DNA of 24,368 nucleotides from an uncultured Pseudanabaenaceae cyanobacterium (GTDB lineage: Bacteria; Cyanobacteriota; Cyanobacteriia; PCC-9006; JAAUQQ01), in the NCBI GenBank assembly GCA_938015405.1, contig CALLPZ010000512.1, positions 1 to 24,368 of the forward strand. Reading direction: 5' to 3'. The notes beneath the pieces were generated by a model. It did no database searches, was not told the DNA's origin, and worked only from the letters and a program-made list of their open reading frames with translations. The stretch's first letter is position 1; each line of letters starts with the position of its first letter. The position numbers and the translations under genes were made by a program. This document shows, in pieces, positions 1 to 6,641 of the stretch.

Positions 1-6
1 AAGCAT

Positions 7-34
7 AAAAAAAGGTGACCCTTTCGGGTCACCT
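7..34 (-). terminator. Rho-independent terminator of the aldolase gene
   Basis: Read on the minus strand, a perfect 9-bp stem (AGGTGACCC with GGGTCACCT) closes a GAAA tetraloop and is followed at once by seven T residues. It lies about 48 nt after the aldolase stop codon, which is where a factor-independent terminator for that gene should sit. Confidence 0.93.
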
Positions 35-81
35 AATGACTTAATACTCCCAGCCGAAACTAGGAGACATCAAGCCGCACA

Positions 82-1161
82 CTAAACAGTTGCAGTTTTC
101 TTCGCAACTTGGTCAAGTTCGCCTGCGGCGTACTTAACAGCGAATACGTCTACTGACTGCTGCTTAATCTTACTAGCATTTCCGGCTGCCCAGAACTTCT
201 CGTAGCGATCTGCGCAAACCTGTTTCATGTACTTGATAGAAGGCTTCATGAAGTGGCGAGGATCGAAGTTCTTAGGATCCGCAGTTGCCGCTTCACGAAT
301 CGCAGCGGTGATGGCCAGGCGGTTATCGGTATCGATGTTCACCTTGCGCACACCAGACTTGATGCCCTTCTGGATTTCCTCAACGGGAACACCATAGGTC
401 TCAGGAATGGCACCACCGTGAGCATTGATGATTTCAATCCACTTCTGAGGAACAGAAGAAGAACCGTGCATCACCAAGTGGGTGTTAGGCAGGCGGTTGT
501 GGATTTCTTCAATGCGGCTGATAGCCAAGATTTCACCAGTAGGCTTACGGGTGAACTTGTAAGCGCCGTGGCTGGTGCCGATAGCAACAGCAAGAGCGTC
601 AACCTGAGTGGCTTCCACAAACTGAACCGCTTCGTCGGGGTCGGTCAGCAGCTGCTCTTTGTCAAGCTTGCCTTCGAAACCGTGGCCGTCTTCAGCTTCG
701 CCTTGGCCGGTCTCCAAGGAGCCCAAGCAGCCCAACTCACCCTCAACACTGGCGCCGATTGCGTGAGCAACCTTCACAACTTCAGAGGTAACAGCAACGT
801 TGTAATCGAAGCTAGCAGGGGTCTTGGCGTCTTCTTTCAAAGAACCATCCATCATGACGGAGGTGAAGCCGTTCTTGATGGCGGAGTAGCAGGTGGCAGG
901 GCCGTTGCCGTGATCCTGGTGCATTACCACAGGAATGTGGGGGTAGCTCTCAACCGCAGCCAACACGAGGTGGCGCAGGAAGTGCTCACCAGCATAGGCA
1001 CGAGCACCGCGAGAAGCCTGAAGGATAACGGGGCTGTCGGTCTCGTCCGCAGCCTGCATGATCGCAATGATCTGCTCTAGGTTGTTGACGTTGAAAGCAG
1101 GAATGCCGTAGCCGTTTTCTGCAGCATGGTCCAACAAAAGCCGCAATGGGACGAGCGCCAT
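82..1161 (-). CDS. fbaA: Class II fructose-1,6-bisphosphate aldolase, Calvin-cycle type
   Basis: This 359-residue protein is a zinc-dependent class II aldolase. The family reversibly condenses dihydroxyacetone phosphate with glyceraldehyde-3-phosphate (and with erythrose-4-phosphate in the Calvin cycle) in the cytoplasm. Visible marks are HQDHGNG at 81-87 (catalytic Asp83, zinc His84), GELGCLGSLETG at 141-152, zinc His198 in TSHG, zinc His232 in MHGSSS, and the phosphate-binding stretch KVNIDTD at 273-279. The length fits the long Calvin-cycle subtype common in cyanobacteria and proteobacteria. The ATG start is preceded by a perfect AGGAGG at 1170-1175, 8 nt away. The gene is monocistronic, with its own leader and a strong terminator. 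The symbol could equally be fda or cbbA. Confidence 0.96.
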   Translation of the reverse strand: MALVPLRLLLDHAAENGYGIPAFNVNNLEQIIAIMQAADETDSPVILQASRGARAYAGEHFLRHLVLAAVESYPHIPVVMHQDHGNGPATCYSAIKNGFTSVMMDGSLKEDAKTPASFDYNVAVTSEVVKVAHAIGASVEGELGCLGSLETGQGEAEDGHGFEGKLDKEQLLTDPDEAVQFVEATQVDALAVAIGTSHGAYKFTRKPTGEILAISRIEEIHNRLPNTHLVMHGSSSVPQKWIEIINAHGGAIPETYGVPVEEIQKGIKSGVRKVNIDTDNRLAITAAIREAATADPKNFDPRHFMKPSIKYMKQVCADRYEKFWAAGNASKIKQQSVDVFAVKYAAGELDQVAKKTATV

Positions 1162-1198
1162 ATCGAGATCCTCCTAGGAGATTACCTTTAGCAAACTT

Positions 1199-1231
1199 AT
1201 TTTAAGATGCTTTCATTAATCTTAAGGTAAT
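1199..1231 (-). promoter_or_regulatory. Possible promoter and leader of the aldolase gene
   Basis: On the minus strand a -10-like TAAAAT lies at 1199-1204, about 38 nt upstream of the aldolase ATG. The six bases 17 nt further upstream (CCTTAA) are a poor -35. ATTACCTT at 1181-1188 and AAGGTAAT at 1224-1231 form an 8-bp inverted repeat across this element, which could be an operator. This rests on pattern matching only. Confidence 0.3.
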
Positions 1232-1297
1232 GCCTGGCACTAGTAAATCTAAAGACTTTTACCAGGGATCACTTTTACTAATGAAAGCTAGACACAC

Positions 1298-1330
1298 AAA
1301 AGGCTGCCTCAACCAATAAGAGACAGCCTT
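1298..1330 (-). terminator. Terminator downstream of tRNA-Lys
   Basis: On the minus strand AAGGCTGTCTC pairs with GAGGCAGCCTT (11 bp with one T-G wobble) around a 9-nt loop, followed by a short T run (TTTTGTG). It sits just after the 3' end of the tRNA and is oriented to stop its transcription. Confidence 0.75.
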
Positions 1331-1338
1331 GTGAGGCA

Positions 1339-1410
1339 TGGGTCGCCTGGGATTCGAACCCAGGACCAGTCGGTTAAAAGCCGAATGCTCTACCACTGAG
1401 CTAGCGACCC
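1339..1410 (-). tRNA. trnK: tRNA-Lys, anticodon UUU
   Basis: This 72-nt cloverleaf reads on the minus strand. The 7-bp acceptor stem is GGGTCGC with GCGACCC, the discriminator base is A (position 1339), and the D-arm contains AGCTCAGTGGTAGAGC. The anticodon arm is TTCGG, loop CTTTTAA, then CCGAC, so the anticodon is TTT (Lys). The T-arm contains GGTTCGAATCC. The terminal CCA is not encoded, since TG follows the discriminator. A hairpin terminator follows it. Confidence 0.97.
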
Positions 1411-1441
1411 TCAAGTGGGGGTCTTCGTCCACGCCTTTGGT

Positions 1442-1469
1442 AGATTAACACAGTTGCTCACTCCCGCAA
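1442..1469 (-). promoter_or_regulatory. Possible promoter of tRNA-Lys
   Basis: On the minus strand a -35-like TTGCGG (1464-1469) is followed after 16 nt by a -10-like TAATCT (1442-1447). A start would fall about 25 nt upstream of the mature tRNA 5' end at 1410. Both boxes are only partial matches to the sigma-70 consensus. Confidence 0.3.
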
Positions 1470-1654
1470 GGGGTGATTCAAATAAAACTCTCTATGGCTG
1501 GCATAGGAAACGGCAGAAACCTTCTGCTGGCTGGAGATTTGGCGATTTTGGAATCGTTTTATTCTCTCTTGAGAACCCTAAAATTCCTTCTGTGTATAGA
1601 TTGATTCAGTGGCTAGATTTTTCTTTCTTTAGACGAATTATTCGGCTAGATCCA

Positions 1655-2524
1655 CTATTCGAGATGGGCGGCCATGGTGATGTGAGATTCATGGCTGCTG
1701 CCTGGGGGAATCTGGATTAAGCCTTGGCCAGTATTGAGGGCGTTGCGGGGGGCTGTCCAGGGCTCTAGGCAAACGTAGTCCTGACCTTTTTGGGTCCAAA
1801 AAATCAGGTTTTTGAAGTCTTCGCTGTAGCCCAGCTCCCAGCGATGCCCTTTGCTGGCGTTGGTGAGGCTGGCTTGCTGGGCAGAAAGTTTGCCTAGGCA
1901 GACATCGATTTCATCACGTTTGAAGTCGAACTTGCCAAAGAAGGGCTGGGTTTCTTGGGTGATTTGGTCGGTCAAACTGGTGCTAGGCAGCTCGAGGCTG
2001 AGTTGCCCTTTGTCTTGGATGGGGAAATAGGGGTGGAAGCCCAGGACAAAGGGCATGGCTTCTGCCGATTGGTTCTCTAGATGACAGGCGATGGAGAGCT
2101 GGTTATCTCGGATGCCGTAGGTGAGGGTGAGCTGGAAGTCGAAGGGATAGACCGCTTTTGTGGCGTCGTTGCTGCTGAGGCGGAGGACGATCGCCAGGCT
2201 GCCTTCGGTTTGGGTCTCTAAGACGGTCCAGGGTAAGTTGCGGGCAAACCCATGTTGAGGCAGTTGGTACGTTTGACCGTTGTATTGGTAGGTGTCGTTG
2301 GGCAGGTTGCCACAAATGGGAAAGAGGATGGGGATGCCGCCGCGAACGCTGAGACTAGGGTCATTAAAGCGATCGCGGTTCATGTAAAGCAGGTCATGGC
2401 CGCGATAGTGCCATTGGCTGATGATGCCCCCGCGCTCAGGTACCACCTCTAGATAGGCCTGGTTGGCGTTATCAATCAGGCGATAGGTGCTGTATTGGCC
2501 TCGGTGGATCGCAACTTTTCCCAT
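1655..2524 (-). CDS. Aldose 1-epimerase (mutarotase) family protein
   Basis: This is a galactose-mutarotase-like beta-sandwich protein. The family interconverts alpha and beta anomers of aldoses or hexose-6-phosphates in the cytoplasm. With the start chosen here it has 289 residues. Visible family marks are the early VVPERGG (27-33), RGGIPILFPICGNLP (61-75), His91 in QHGFAR, His164 in GFHPYF, and near the C-terminus the Glu of CLEPWTAPRNAL, the likely catalytic base. The frame stays open upstream to 2689, but those 55 extra residues are basic and Pro-rich and do not resemble the family, so the ATG at 2522-2524 is preferred. No clear ribosome binding site precedes it. It lies downstream of the coiled-coil membrane protein gene on the same strand. 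The exact sugar substrate cannot be told. Confidence 0.85.
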   Translation of the reverse strand: MGKVAIHRGQYSTYRLIDNANQAYLEVVPERGGIISQWHYRGHDLLYMNRDRFNDPSLSVRGGIPILFPICGNLPNDTYQYNGQTYQLPQHGFARNLPWTVLETQTEGSLAIVLRLSSNDATKAVYPFDFQLTLTYGIRDNQLSIACHLENQSAEAMPFVLGFHPYFPIQDKGQLSLELPSTSLTDQITQETQPFFGKFDFKRDEIDVCLGKLSAQQASLTNASKGHRWELGYSEDFKNLIFWTQKGQDYVCLEPWTAPRNALNTGQGLIQIPPGSSHESHITMAAHLE

Positions 2525-2700
2525 GGTGGTTTCTATTGTGAGTTCGTCGCGATGGCGCAATGCGATCGCGGGGCGGGGGGATTTTTCGCAACGGCTGACT
2601 TGTGGGGGATGCTTGGGGGTTACCTCACGGTCTGCCGTAACCGAGGGGTCATAGGCCCAAAAGGGACTCAAGCAGCGAACTGGAGCCATTCCAAGTCGGG

Positions 2701-3273
2701 TTACTCCACCAGGAGGCCTTCGATTTTTTCAACATAGCTGAGCATTAGCTTGCGTTGCTCGACGGGATTGACCGCGAAGTTGATCTCTGCCGTGGAGAGT
2801 TCTTCCTGCAGGGCTGCAAGCTGGTTTGGATCACTACTAATCTCAATGTTGCTGAGGGTCTCACTGGCGAGGCGCAGCTGGGTATTGGCATTGCCAAAGT
2901 TGCGTTGTTCCAGTTCATCAATGCCTTCCAGCAGGCGTAGCTGAACCTGGGCATAGTTGCTACGTGCTTCTGCAGCGGCAACTTTCTCGTCGGCTTCGCT
3001 CAGTTGGGTTTGCACCTCTGCTAGGGCCGTTTCTTTGTCGGCTCTGGCCTGTTTCACTTGAACGCGGCCCTGCAAAATGCCAGCGCCGTAGCCAATACCG
3101 CCGCTGATGGCGATAAGTAAGAGTGCGCTGAAGACTGTTTTGACTTTGTCGAGAAATCCGCCGCTTTTGGTCTTGGATTTCTTCTCTGGGCTGGCTTCGA
3201 GGGGAGCTGAGTCTGTGGGTCCGACAGTGGGGTCAGAGGAGTTGGTCTTTGGGGGCATGTCGGGGCTCTGCAT
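2701..3273 (-). CDS. Single-pass membrane protein with coiled coil, unknown function
   Basis: I do not recognise a named family for this 190-residue protein. Its layout is an acidic, Pro- and Ser-rich N-terminus (1-30), a Lys-rich patch (31-45), and one hydrophobic Gly-rich helix at about 47-67. A predicted coiled coil follows at about 70-118, rich in Ala, Glu, Gln and Lys, then a helical tail ending at 190. By the positive-inside rule the N-terminus should be cytoplasmic and the coiled coil periplasmic or lumenal. The ATG at 3271-3273 has GAGGAG 6 nt upstream, a strong ribosome binding site. The stop lies 176 nt before the chosen epimerase start, so the two genes may be cotranscribed. It could organise a membrane complex, but nothing in the sequence names a partner. 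Confidence 0.75.
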   Translation of the reverse strand: MQSPDMPPKTNSSDPTVGPTDSAPLEASPEKKSKTKSGGFLDKVKTVFSALLLIAISGGIGYGAGILQGRVQVKQARADKETALAEVQTQLSEADEKVAAAEARSNYAQVQLRLLEGIDELEQRNFGNANTQLRLASETLSNIEISSDPNQLAALQEELSTAEINFAVNPVEQRKLMLSYVEKIEGLLVE

Positions 3274-3483
3274 AACTCTCTCCTCGAGGCTTAGACCGCT
3301 AGGCGGGCTGAATTTTGCCTATAAGCTATCACCTACCCATCGTTTCAGGCGGCTTTGCCACCAATTCTTTAGTCTTAGGCCCTCTTATATGTAGGGCTGG
3401 GCTGGCCTTGTCGAGGCTGGGCTGGTTGGCTTGCGTGGGGCTAAACGAGAGACAATGGAGCGGTGATTTTGCAGGACGATGAG

Positions 3484-4110
3484 ATGGAAGGGGCAGTGGT
3501 GCAAGCTTCAGCGGCGTTGATGGAACAGGCGATCGCCTACGCTCGGGGCCAGGCTAAGGCGCCCGATCGCCAGGAGACCGTCGAGGTCTTGCTAGCCCAG
3601 GAGAAGGCCGCGCGGGCAGAGCGGCAGCCCGTGATGTTTGAGCAACTCACCGGGGACTGGCGGCTGACCTTTATTACAGGAACGAAGAAGTCGCGCCAGC
3701 GGGCTGGGGTTGCCCTGGGACCCGGACGGTTTTTGCCGAATTGGATCAAGATTGCCATTGCCTATGGTGCGGATGCTGCGGAGCCAGTAACGACTGGCGA
3801 GGATCCCACTGGCTGGGTGGAGAATCGCGTTCGTTTTGCGGGTGTGGACCTGACGGTGTCGGGGCCAACTCAGCTCTATGCAAAGCGTCGATTGTTGGCC
3901 TTTGACTTTATTAAGGTGCGCTTTGCGCTGGGAGGAGTGAAGTTGTTTGAGGGCTATGTCAAAGGCGGGGAGGCAAGGGAAGCAGCCTTTGCGACAAAAT
4001 CTATGCGGGACCAGGCCTTTTTTACTTATTTCTGGGTGACGGACGATTTAATTGCAGCCAGGGGGCGGGGTGGGGGCTTGGCCATTTGGGTGAGAGATTC
4101 GGCCCCGTGA
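3484..4110 (+). CDS. PAP/fibrillin (plastid-lipid-associated) family protein
   Basis: This protein resembles the PAP/fibrillin family of cyanobacteria and chloroplasts, lipocalin-like proteins linked to thylakoid lipid bodies, carotenoid handling and photoprotection. Family-like features are an N-terminal helix with LLAQEKAAR, then LTGDWRLTFITGTKKSRQ, the middle GRFLPNWIKIAIAYG, and the ending ARGRGGGLAIWVR, typical of the conserved C-terminus. No signal peptide or membrane helix is seen. The frame opens with GTG at 3463, whose GGAG is only 2 nt away. The ATG at 3484 has AGGA 7 nt upstream and is preferred (208 residues), with 3463 as the alternative (215). It is divergent from the coiled-coil membrane gene. 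Confidence 0.8.
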   Translation: MEGAVVQASAALMEQAIAYARGQAKAPDRQETVEVLLAQEKAARAERQPVMFEQLTGDWRLTFITGTKKSRQRAGVALGPGRFLPNWIKIAIAYGADAAEPVTTGEDPTGWVENRVRFAGVDLTVSGPTQLYAKRRLLAFDFIKVRFALGGVKLFEGYVKGGEAREAAFATKSMRDQAFFTYFWVTDDLIAARGRGGGLAIWVRDSAP

Positions 4111-4129
4111 GCTGCGATCGCTCAAGGGG

Positions 4130-4147
4130 TTGGCCTAGCTAGGTCAA
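4130..4147. promoter_or_regulatory. Operator-like palindrome upstream of the hydrolase gene
   Basis: An 18-base imperfect palindrome with a perfect 10-base core (CCTAGCTAGG, 4134-4143) and TTG/CAA ends lies about 60 nt upstream of the hydrolase start. Only one pair of positions breaks the symmetry. It could be a dimeric repressor site. No regulator gene is adjacent. Confidence 0.3.
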
Positions 4148-4207
4148 GAAATAGTTGAGTGCCTTGCTGTTTCGGTCAGGCCGTAGAGATTTCGAAAGGT
4201 GGTGCTG

Positions 4208-5071
4208 ATGCGGGCAAAAATCCGGGATACCGAAATTTACTTTGATGTGGACGGCGCGGGCTTAGTGCCGCAGGGCGAGTACATGGTGGAGAAGCCCGTT
4301 GCCTTCTTGATCCATGGTGGCCCTGGTGCGGATCACAGTAGTTACAAACCCAGTTTTTTCCCGCTGACCAGTCGCATGCAGCTGGTGTACTTCGACCATC
4401 GAGGCCAGGGGCGATCGGCTAGGGGGCCGAGGGAGACCTACACCCTAGAGAACAATGTGGCGGATATGGAGGCCCTGCGAGAGCACCTTGGCCTAGAGCA
4501 GATCGTCGTTATTGGTGGTTCCTATGGCGGGATGGTGGCCCAGGCCTATGCCAGTCGTTATCCCCAACGAGTTTCCCAGCTGATCATCTATGCTACGGTG
4601 CCGGATGGGCGTTTTTTACCCAAGGCCCAGGCCATTCTTCAGGAGCGGGGCACGGCGGAACAGCAGGCGATCGCCCAGCATCTCTGGGATGGGACCTTCC
4701 GCGATAAGGCGCATCTGCGGGAGTACTTTCGCTTGTTAGCACCGATGTATTCCCAGAGCTATCGGGCTGACCAGGCCAATGTGGGAGTCAATCGGGCGAT
4801 TTTATCGGTGGATGCGATTAATGAGGCTTTTTCGGGCTTTCTTCGAACCTTTGATCTCAAGCCAGGGCTGGGTCGGATTACAGCCCCTACCTTGGTGATT
4901 GCGGGTCGCCATGACTGGATTTGTCAGCCGGAGTTCTCGGTGGAGATTGCGGGGCTGATTCCCAATGCAGATCTAAGGATTTTTGAGCGCAGTGGTCATT
5001 CGGTGCGCAGTGATGAGTTGGACCTGTTGCTGGATGCGATCGCAGGTTTCATTGTCTATAACGGCAGCTAG
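4208..5071 (+). CDS. Alpha/beta hydrolase, proline-iminopeptidase-like (S33 type)
   Basis: This is an alpha/beta hydrolase of the peptidase S33 / proline iminopeptidase type, 287 residues from the chosen start. Counted from that Met, the oxyanion motif HGGPG is at 36-40, DHRGQGRS follows, the nucleophile elbow GGSYGG carries Ser105, Asp236 lies in GRHDW and His264 in ERSGHS. The catalytic triad is therefore complete. The cap between strands 6 and 7 (about 140-215) is helical, as in iminopeptidases. No signal peptide is seen, so it is probably cytoplasmic. The frame can start at GTG 4199, but ATG 4208 has AGGTGG 5 nt upstream and fits better. The substrate is not known; S33-like proteins also include esterases and haloperoxidase-like enzymes. 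Confidence 0.88.
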   Translation: MRAKIRDTEIYFDVDGAGLVPQGEYMVEKPVAFLIHGGPGADHSSYKPSFFPLTSRMQLVYFDHRGQGRSARGPRETYTLENNVADMEALREHLGLEQIVVIGGSYGGMVAQAYASRYPQRVSQLIIYATVPDGRFLPKAQAILQERGTAEQQAIAQHLWDGTFRDKAHLREYFRLLAPMYSQSYRADQANVGVNRAILSVDAINEAFSGFLRTFDLKPGLGRITAPTLVIAGRHDWICQPEFSVEIAGLIPNADLRIFERSGHSVRSDELDLLLDAIAGFIVYNGS

Positions 5072-5112
5072 CCTGGGTTGGGTCTGGCTATGTCTGGGAA
5101 ACGGACTATAAC

Positions 5113-5158
5113 GTCATTTGAGTATCAAATTTGACGACAGGCCAAATCCTCAAATGAC
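5113..5158. repeat. Nested inverted repeats upstream of the sigma gene
   Basis: GTCATTTGAG (5113-5122) and CTCAAATGAC (5149-5158) are a perfect 10-bp inverted repeat with a 26-nt spacer. Inside the spacer lies a perfect 10-base palindrome TCAAATTTGA (5125-5134), which can also pair with the left arm as an alternative stem (CGTCA + TTTGA with TCAAA + TGACG, 2-nt bulge). This could be a terminator-like hairpin for the hydrolase gene or a multi-site operator. There is no T run. Confidence 0.6.
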
Positions 5159-5336
5159 TTCTGCGACGAACGATGAAGCTTCCCACTGGCTTAGAGGGCG
5201 GATTTAATAGGTCTTTGCCAAATTTTAGTGAGGTAACTTTATCTCTCTTCAAGTGTATGTACGTATGCCTCTAGGCATGTTTGCGGTATTAGGAGAAGGG
5301 CTATTGGAGATATAATCAGCCATATATTTGTTGGCG

Positions 5337-5365
5337 TTGGTTAAAAACACGCACAAAACGATAAT
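5337..5365 (+). promoter_or_regulatory. Possible promoter of the sigma-factor operon
   Basis: A -35-like TTGGTT (5337-5342) and a -10 GATAAT (5360-5365, five of six to consensus) are separated by exactly 17 nt. Transcription would start near 5371, leaving a leader of about 47 nt before the ATG at 5418. Confidence 0.4.
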
Positions 5366-5417
5366 CTCTCGATTTCTTGTCGGCGTAATTACGTAGATAA
5401 TTCTTCGTTTCCAGTCT

Positions 5418-6641
5418 ATGGCGTTCCCCACCCGAGAGCTTGAGCAGCAGTTTTCGACATTCGCTGACTTGTCGAACAATCAGTTTCGCTGGCAAGAAGA
5501 GCCTCGCTTGAGGCGCAGCATGGACCATAGGCTTGGAGGGGAGTCTTCGGGGCAGACCGGTGCCTCCGACTCCGATTTTTGGGTGGCTTACTGGCACGAG
5601 CGTTGGAAAACTGGCCCCCAGAAAGCATTTCCCAAGGCTCATTTGTATGCCTATTTACAAGAGCCCTGTTACTGGAATGCCCGGGATCTCTCTCGTCGCT
5701 TTAAGACTGTGCACTGTGGTCTAGAAGATTGCTTTCAGGCTGCGATGTACAAAAGCGATAACGTATTGCAGGGCTTTAATCCTGACTCGAAGGCTTCCCT
5801 GGCAACCTATGCCAATCGGGCCTTCGGGAATGCGATTCGAGATGCCTTGGGCCGTTACGACTCCTTGAATGTCTGTTCCGACTTGTCTTTGTTGCGCAGA
5901 ACGAGCCGAAAATTTTTGAAGGAGGCCCTAGAGGTCGATGGCACGACGTCGGAATCGGTGAAAGCGACCTATGAAGCTGCTTTGCTGAGTTTTCAGGCCA
6001 TCTTGCCCCCCCGCAGCAGGACCATTCGTGACCTCGGGCATCTGACTCCTGAGAACTGGACTGCGATGGTTCGGGAGTACAGCAAGCTGAAGGCTCGCCA
6101 GCCAGCCATGAAGTTGGCCATGGGGGGAGAGGCTGAGCTGCGAGGTTGGCTGCATAACTGTGTCAAGTCTTTGCGCTGCTACAAAGCGCCATCCTTTGTC
6201 TCTTTGAACAAGGCTTGCTTGGAGCAGGAACAAGAAGAGTTTTTGGATCAGCTAACTGACCATGAACAGGTTGTTCCCCTAGAGCGCCTGGAATTTGATG
6301 AGGCTGAGCGAGACCGTCAGCAACTGCGCCAGCAAGTCAACAGCGTCTTGTCTGACACGGTTGATGGCCTAAATGAATCGGACCAGATGTTGCTGCACCT
6401 TTATTTCTGTGAAGGGCTGAAGCAGACTGAGATTGCCAAGCGTTTGGAGATTGATCAATCTAAGGTTTCTCGCCATATTGCCAAGGTTCGGAAGACCTTG
6501 CTGAAAGATTTAGTTCTTTGGGCGCGTGAAGAGTTGCATATTTCTAACGAGGCACCTGTATTAAAGGATATGAGCTTGTTCTTGAACGATTGGCTCACTT
6601 TGCAGTTCTCGGGAGAGAGAAAAGAGCATGTTGCTGCTTGA
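5418..6641 (+). CDS. Sigma-70 family RNA polymerase sigma factor (divergent cyanobacterial type)
   Basis: This 407-residue protein has a sigma-70-type architecture. A region-2-like segment lies at about 100-150, with a stretch rich in conserved aromatics and GFNPDSKASLATYANRAF. A long linker follows, then a C-terminal region-4 helix-turn-helix at about 315-362 (DQMLLHLYF, then the helices TEIAKRLEI and SKVSRHIAKVRKTL). It is larger than a standard ECF factor. From memory, cyanobacteria have a family of this length and motif pattern in which the N-terminal helix and RRSM are conserved, and that supports the start at 5418. A competing ATG at 5520 has a better ribosome binding site (GAGG, 6 nt). 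The first ATG has none visible. The stop overlaps the next gene by 14 nt. It probably directs polymerase to a specific regulon, perhaps including this operon. Confidence 0.82.
   Translation: MAFPTRELEQQFSTFADLSNNQFRWQEEPRLRRSMDHRLGGESSGQTGASDSDFWVAYWHERWKTGPQKAFPKAHLYAYLQEPCYWNARDLSRRFKTVHCGLEDCFQAAMYKSDNVLQGFNPDSKASLATYANRAFGNAIRDALGRYDSLNVCSDLSLLRRTSRKFLKEALEVDGTTSESVKATYEAALLSFQAILPPRSRTIRDLGHLTPENWTAMVREYSKLKARQPAMKLAMGGEAELRGWLHNCVKSLRCYKAPSFVSLNKACLEQEQEEFLDQLTDHEQVVPLERLEFDEAERDRQQLRQQVNSVLSDTVDGLNESDQMLLHLYFCEGLKQTEIAKRLEIDQSKVSRHIAKVRKTLLKDLVLWAREELHISNEAPVLKDMSLFLNDWLTLQFSGERKEHVAA

Larger units (their letters stand above)
5072..5417. other. Intergenic region upstream of the sigma-factor operon
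   Basis: This 346-nt stretch has no convincing gene. It is A+T-rich compared with its flanks and holds nested inverted repeats at 5112-5158, a short palindrome at 5265-5278, a perfect TATAAT at 5311-5316 with no good -35, and a plausible promoter at 5337-5365. It probably contains the control region of the sigma-DUF1822-CHAT operon. Confidence 0.6.

Noticed and set aside
253..1080. 275-codon plus-strand ORF opposite the aldolase gene
   Set aside because: It is the antisense shadow of a strongly conserved gene with complete active-site motifs and a clear ribosome binding site and terminator.
1415..1720. 101-codon plus-strand ORF between the tRNA and the epimerase gene
   Set aside because: It overlaps the epimerase 3' end in antisense, has no good ribosome binding site and resembles no family I know.
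2525..2689. 55-codon N-terminal extension of the epimerase
   Set aside because: The extra residues do not look like the family, and the internal ATG gives the normal family length.
5311..5316. Perfect TATAAT upstream of the sigma gene as its main promoter
   Set aside because: No acceptable -35 lies 16-18 nt upstream, while the 5337-5365 pair has exact 17-nt spacing. It is noted in the intergenic entry only.
5316..5642. Minus-strand ORF across the sigma gene start
   Set aside because: It covers the candidate promoter and N-terminus of the sigma gene and has no recognisable features.
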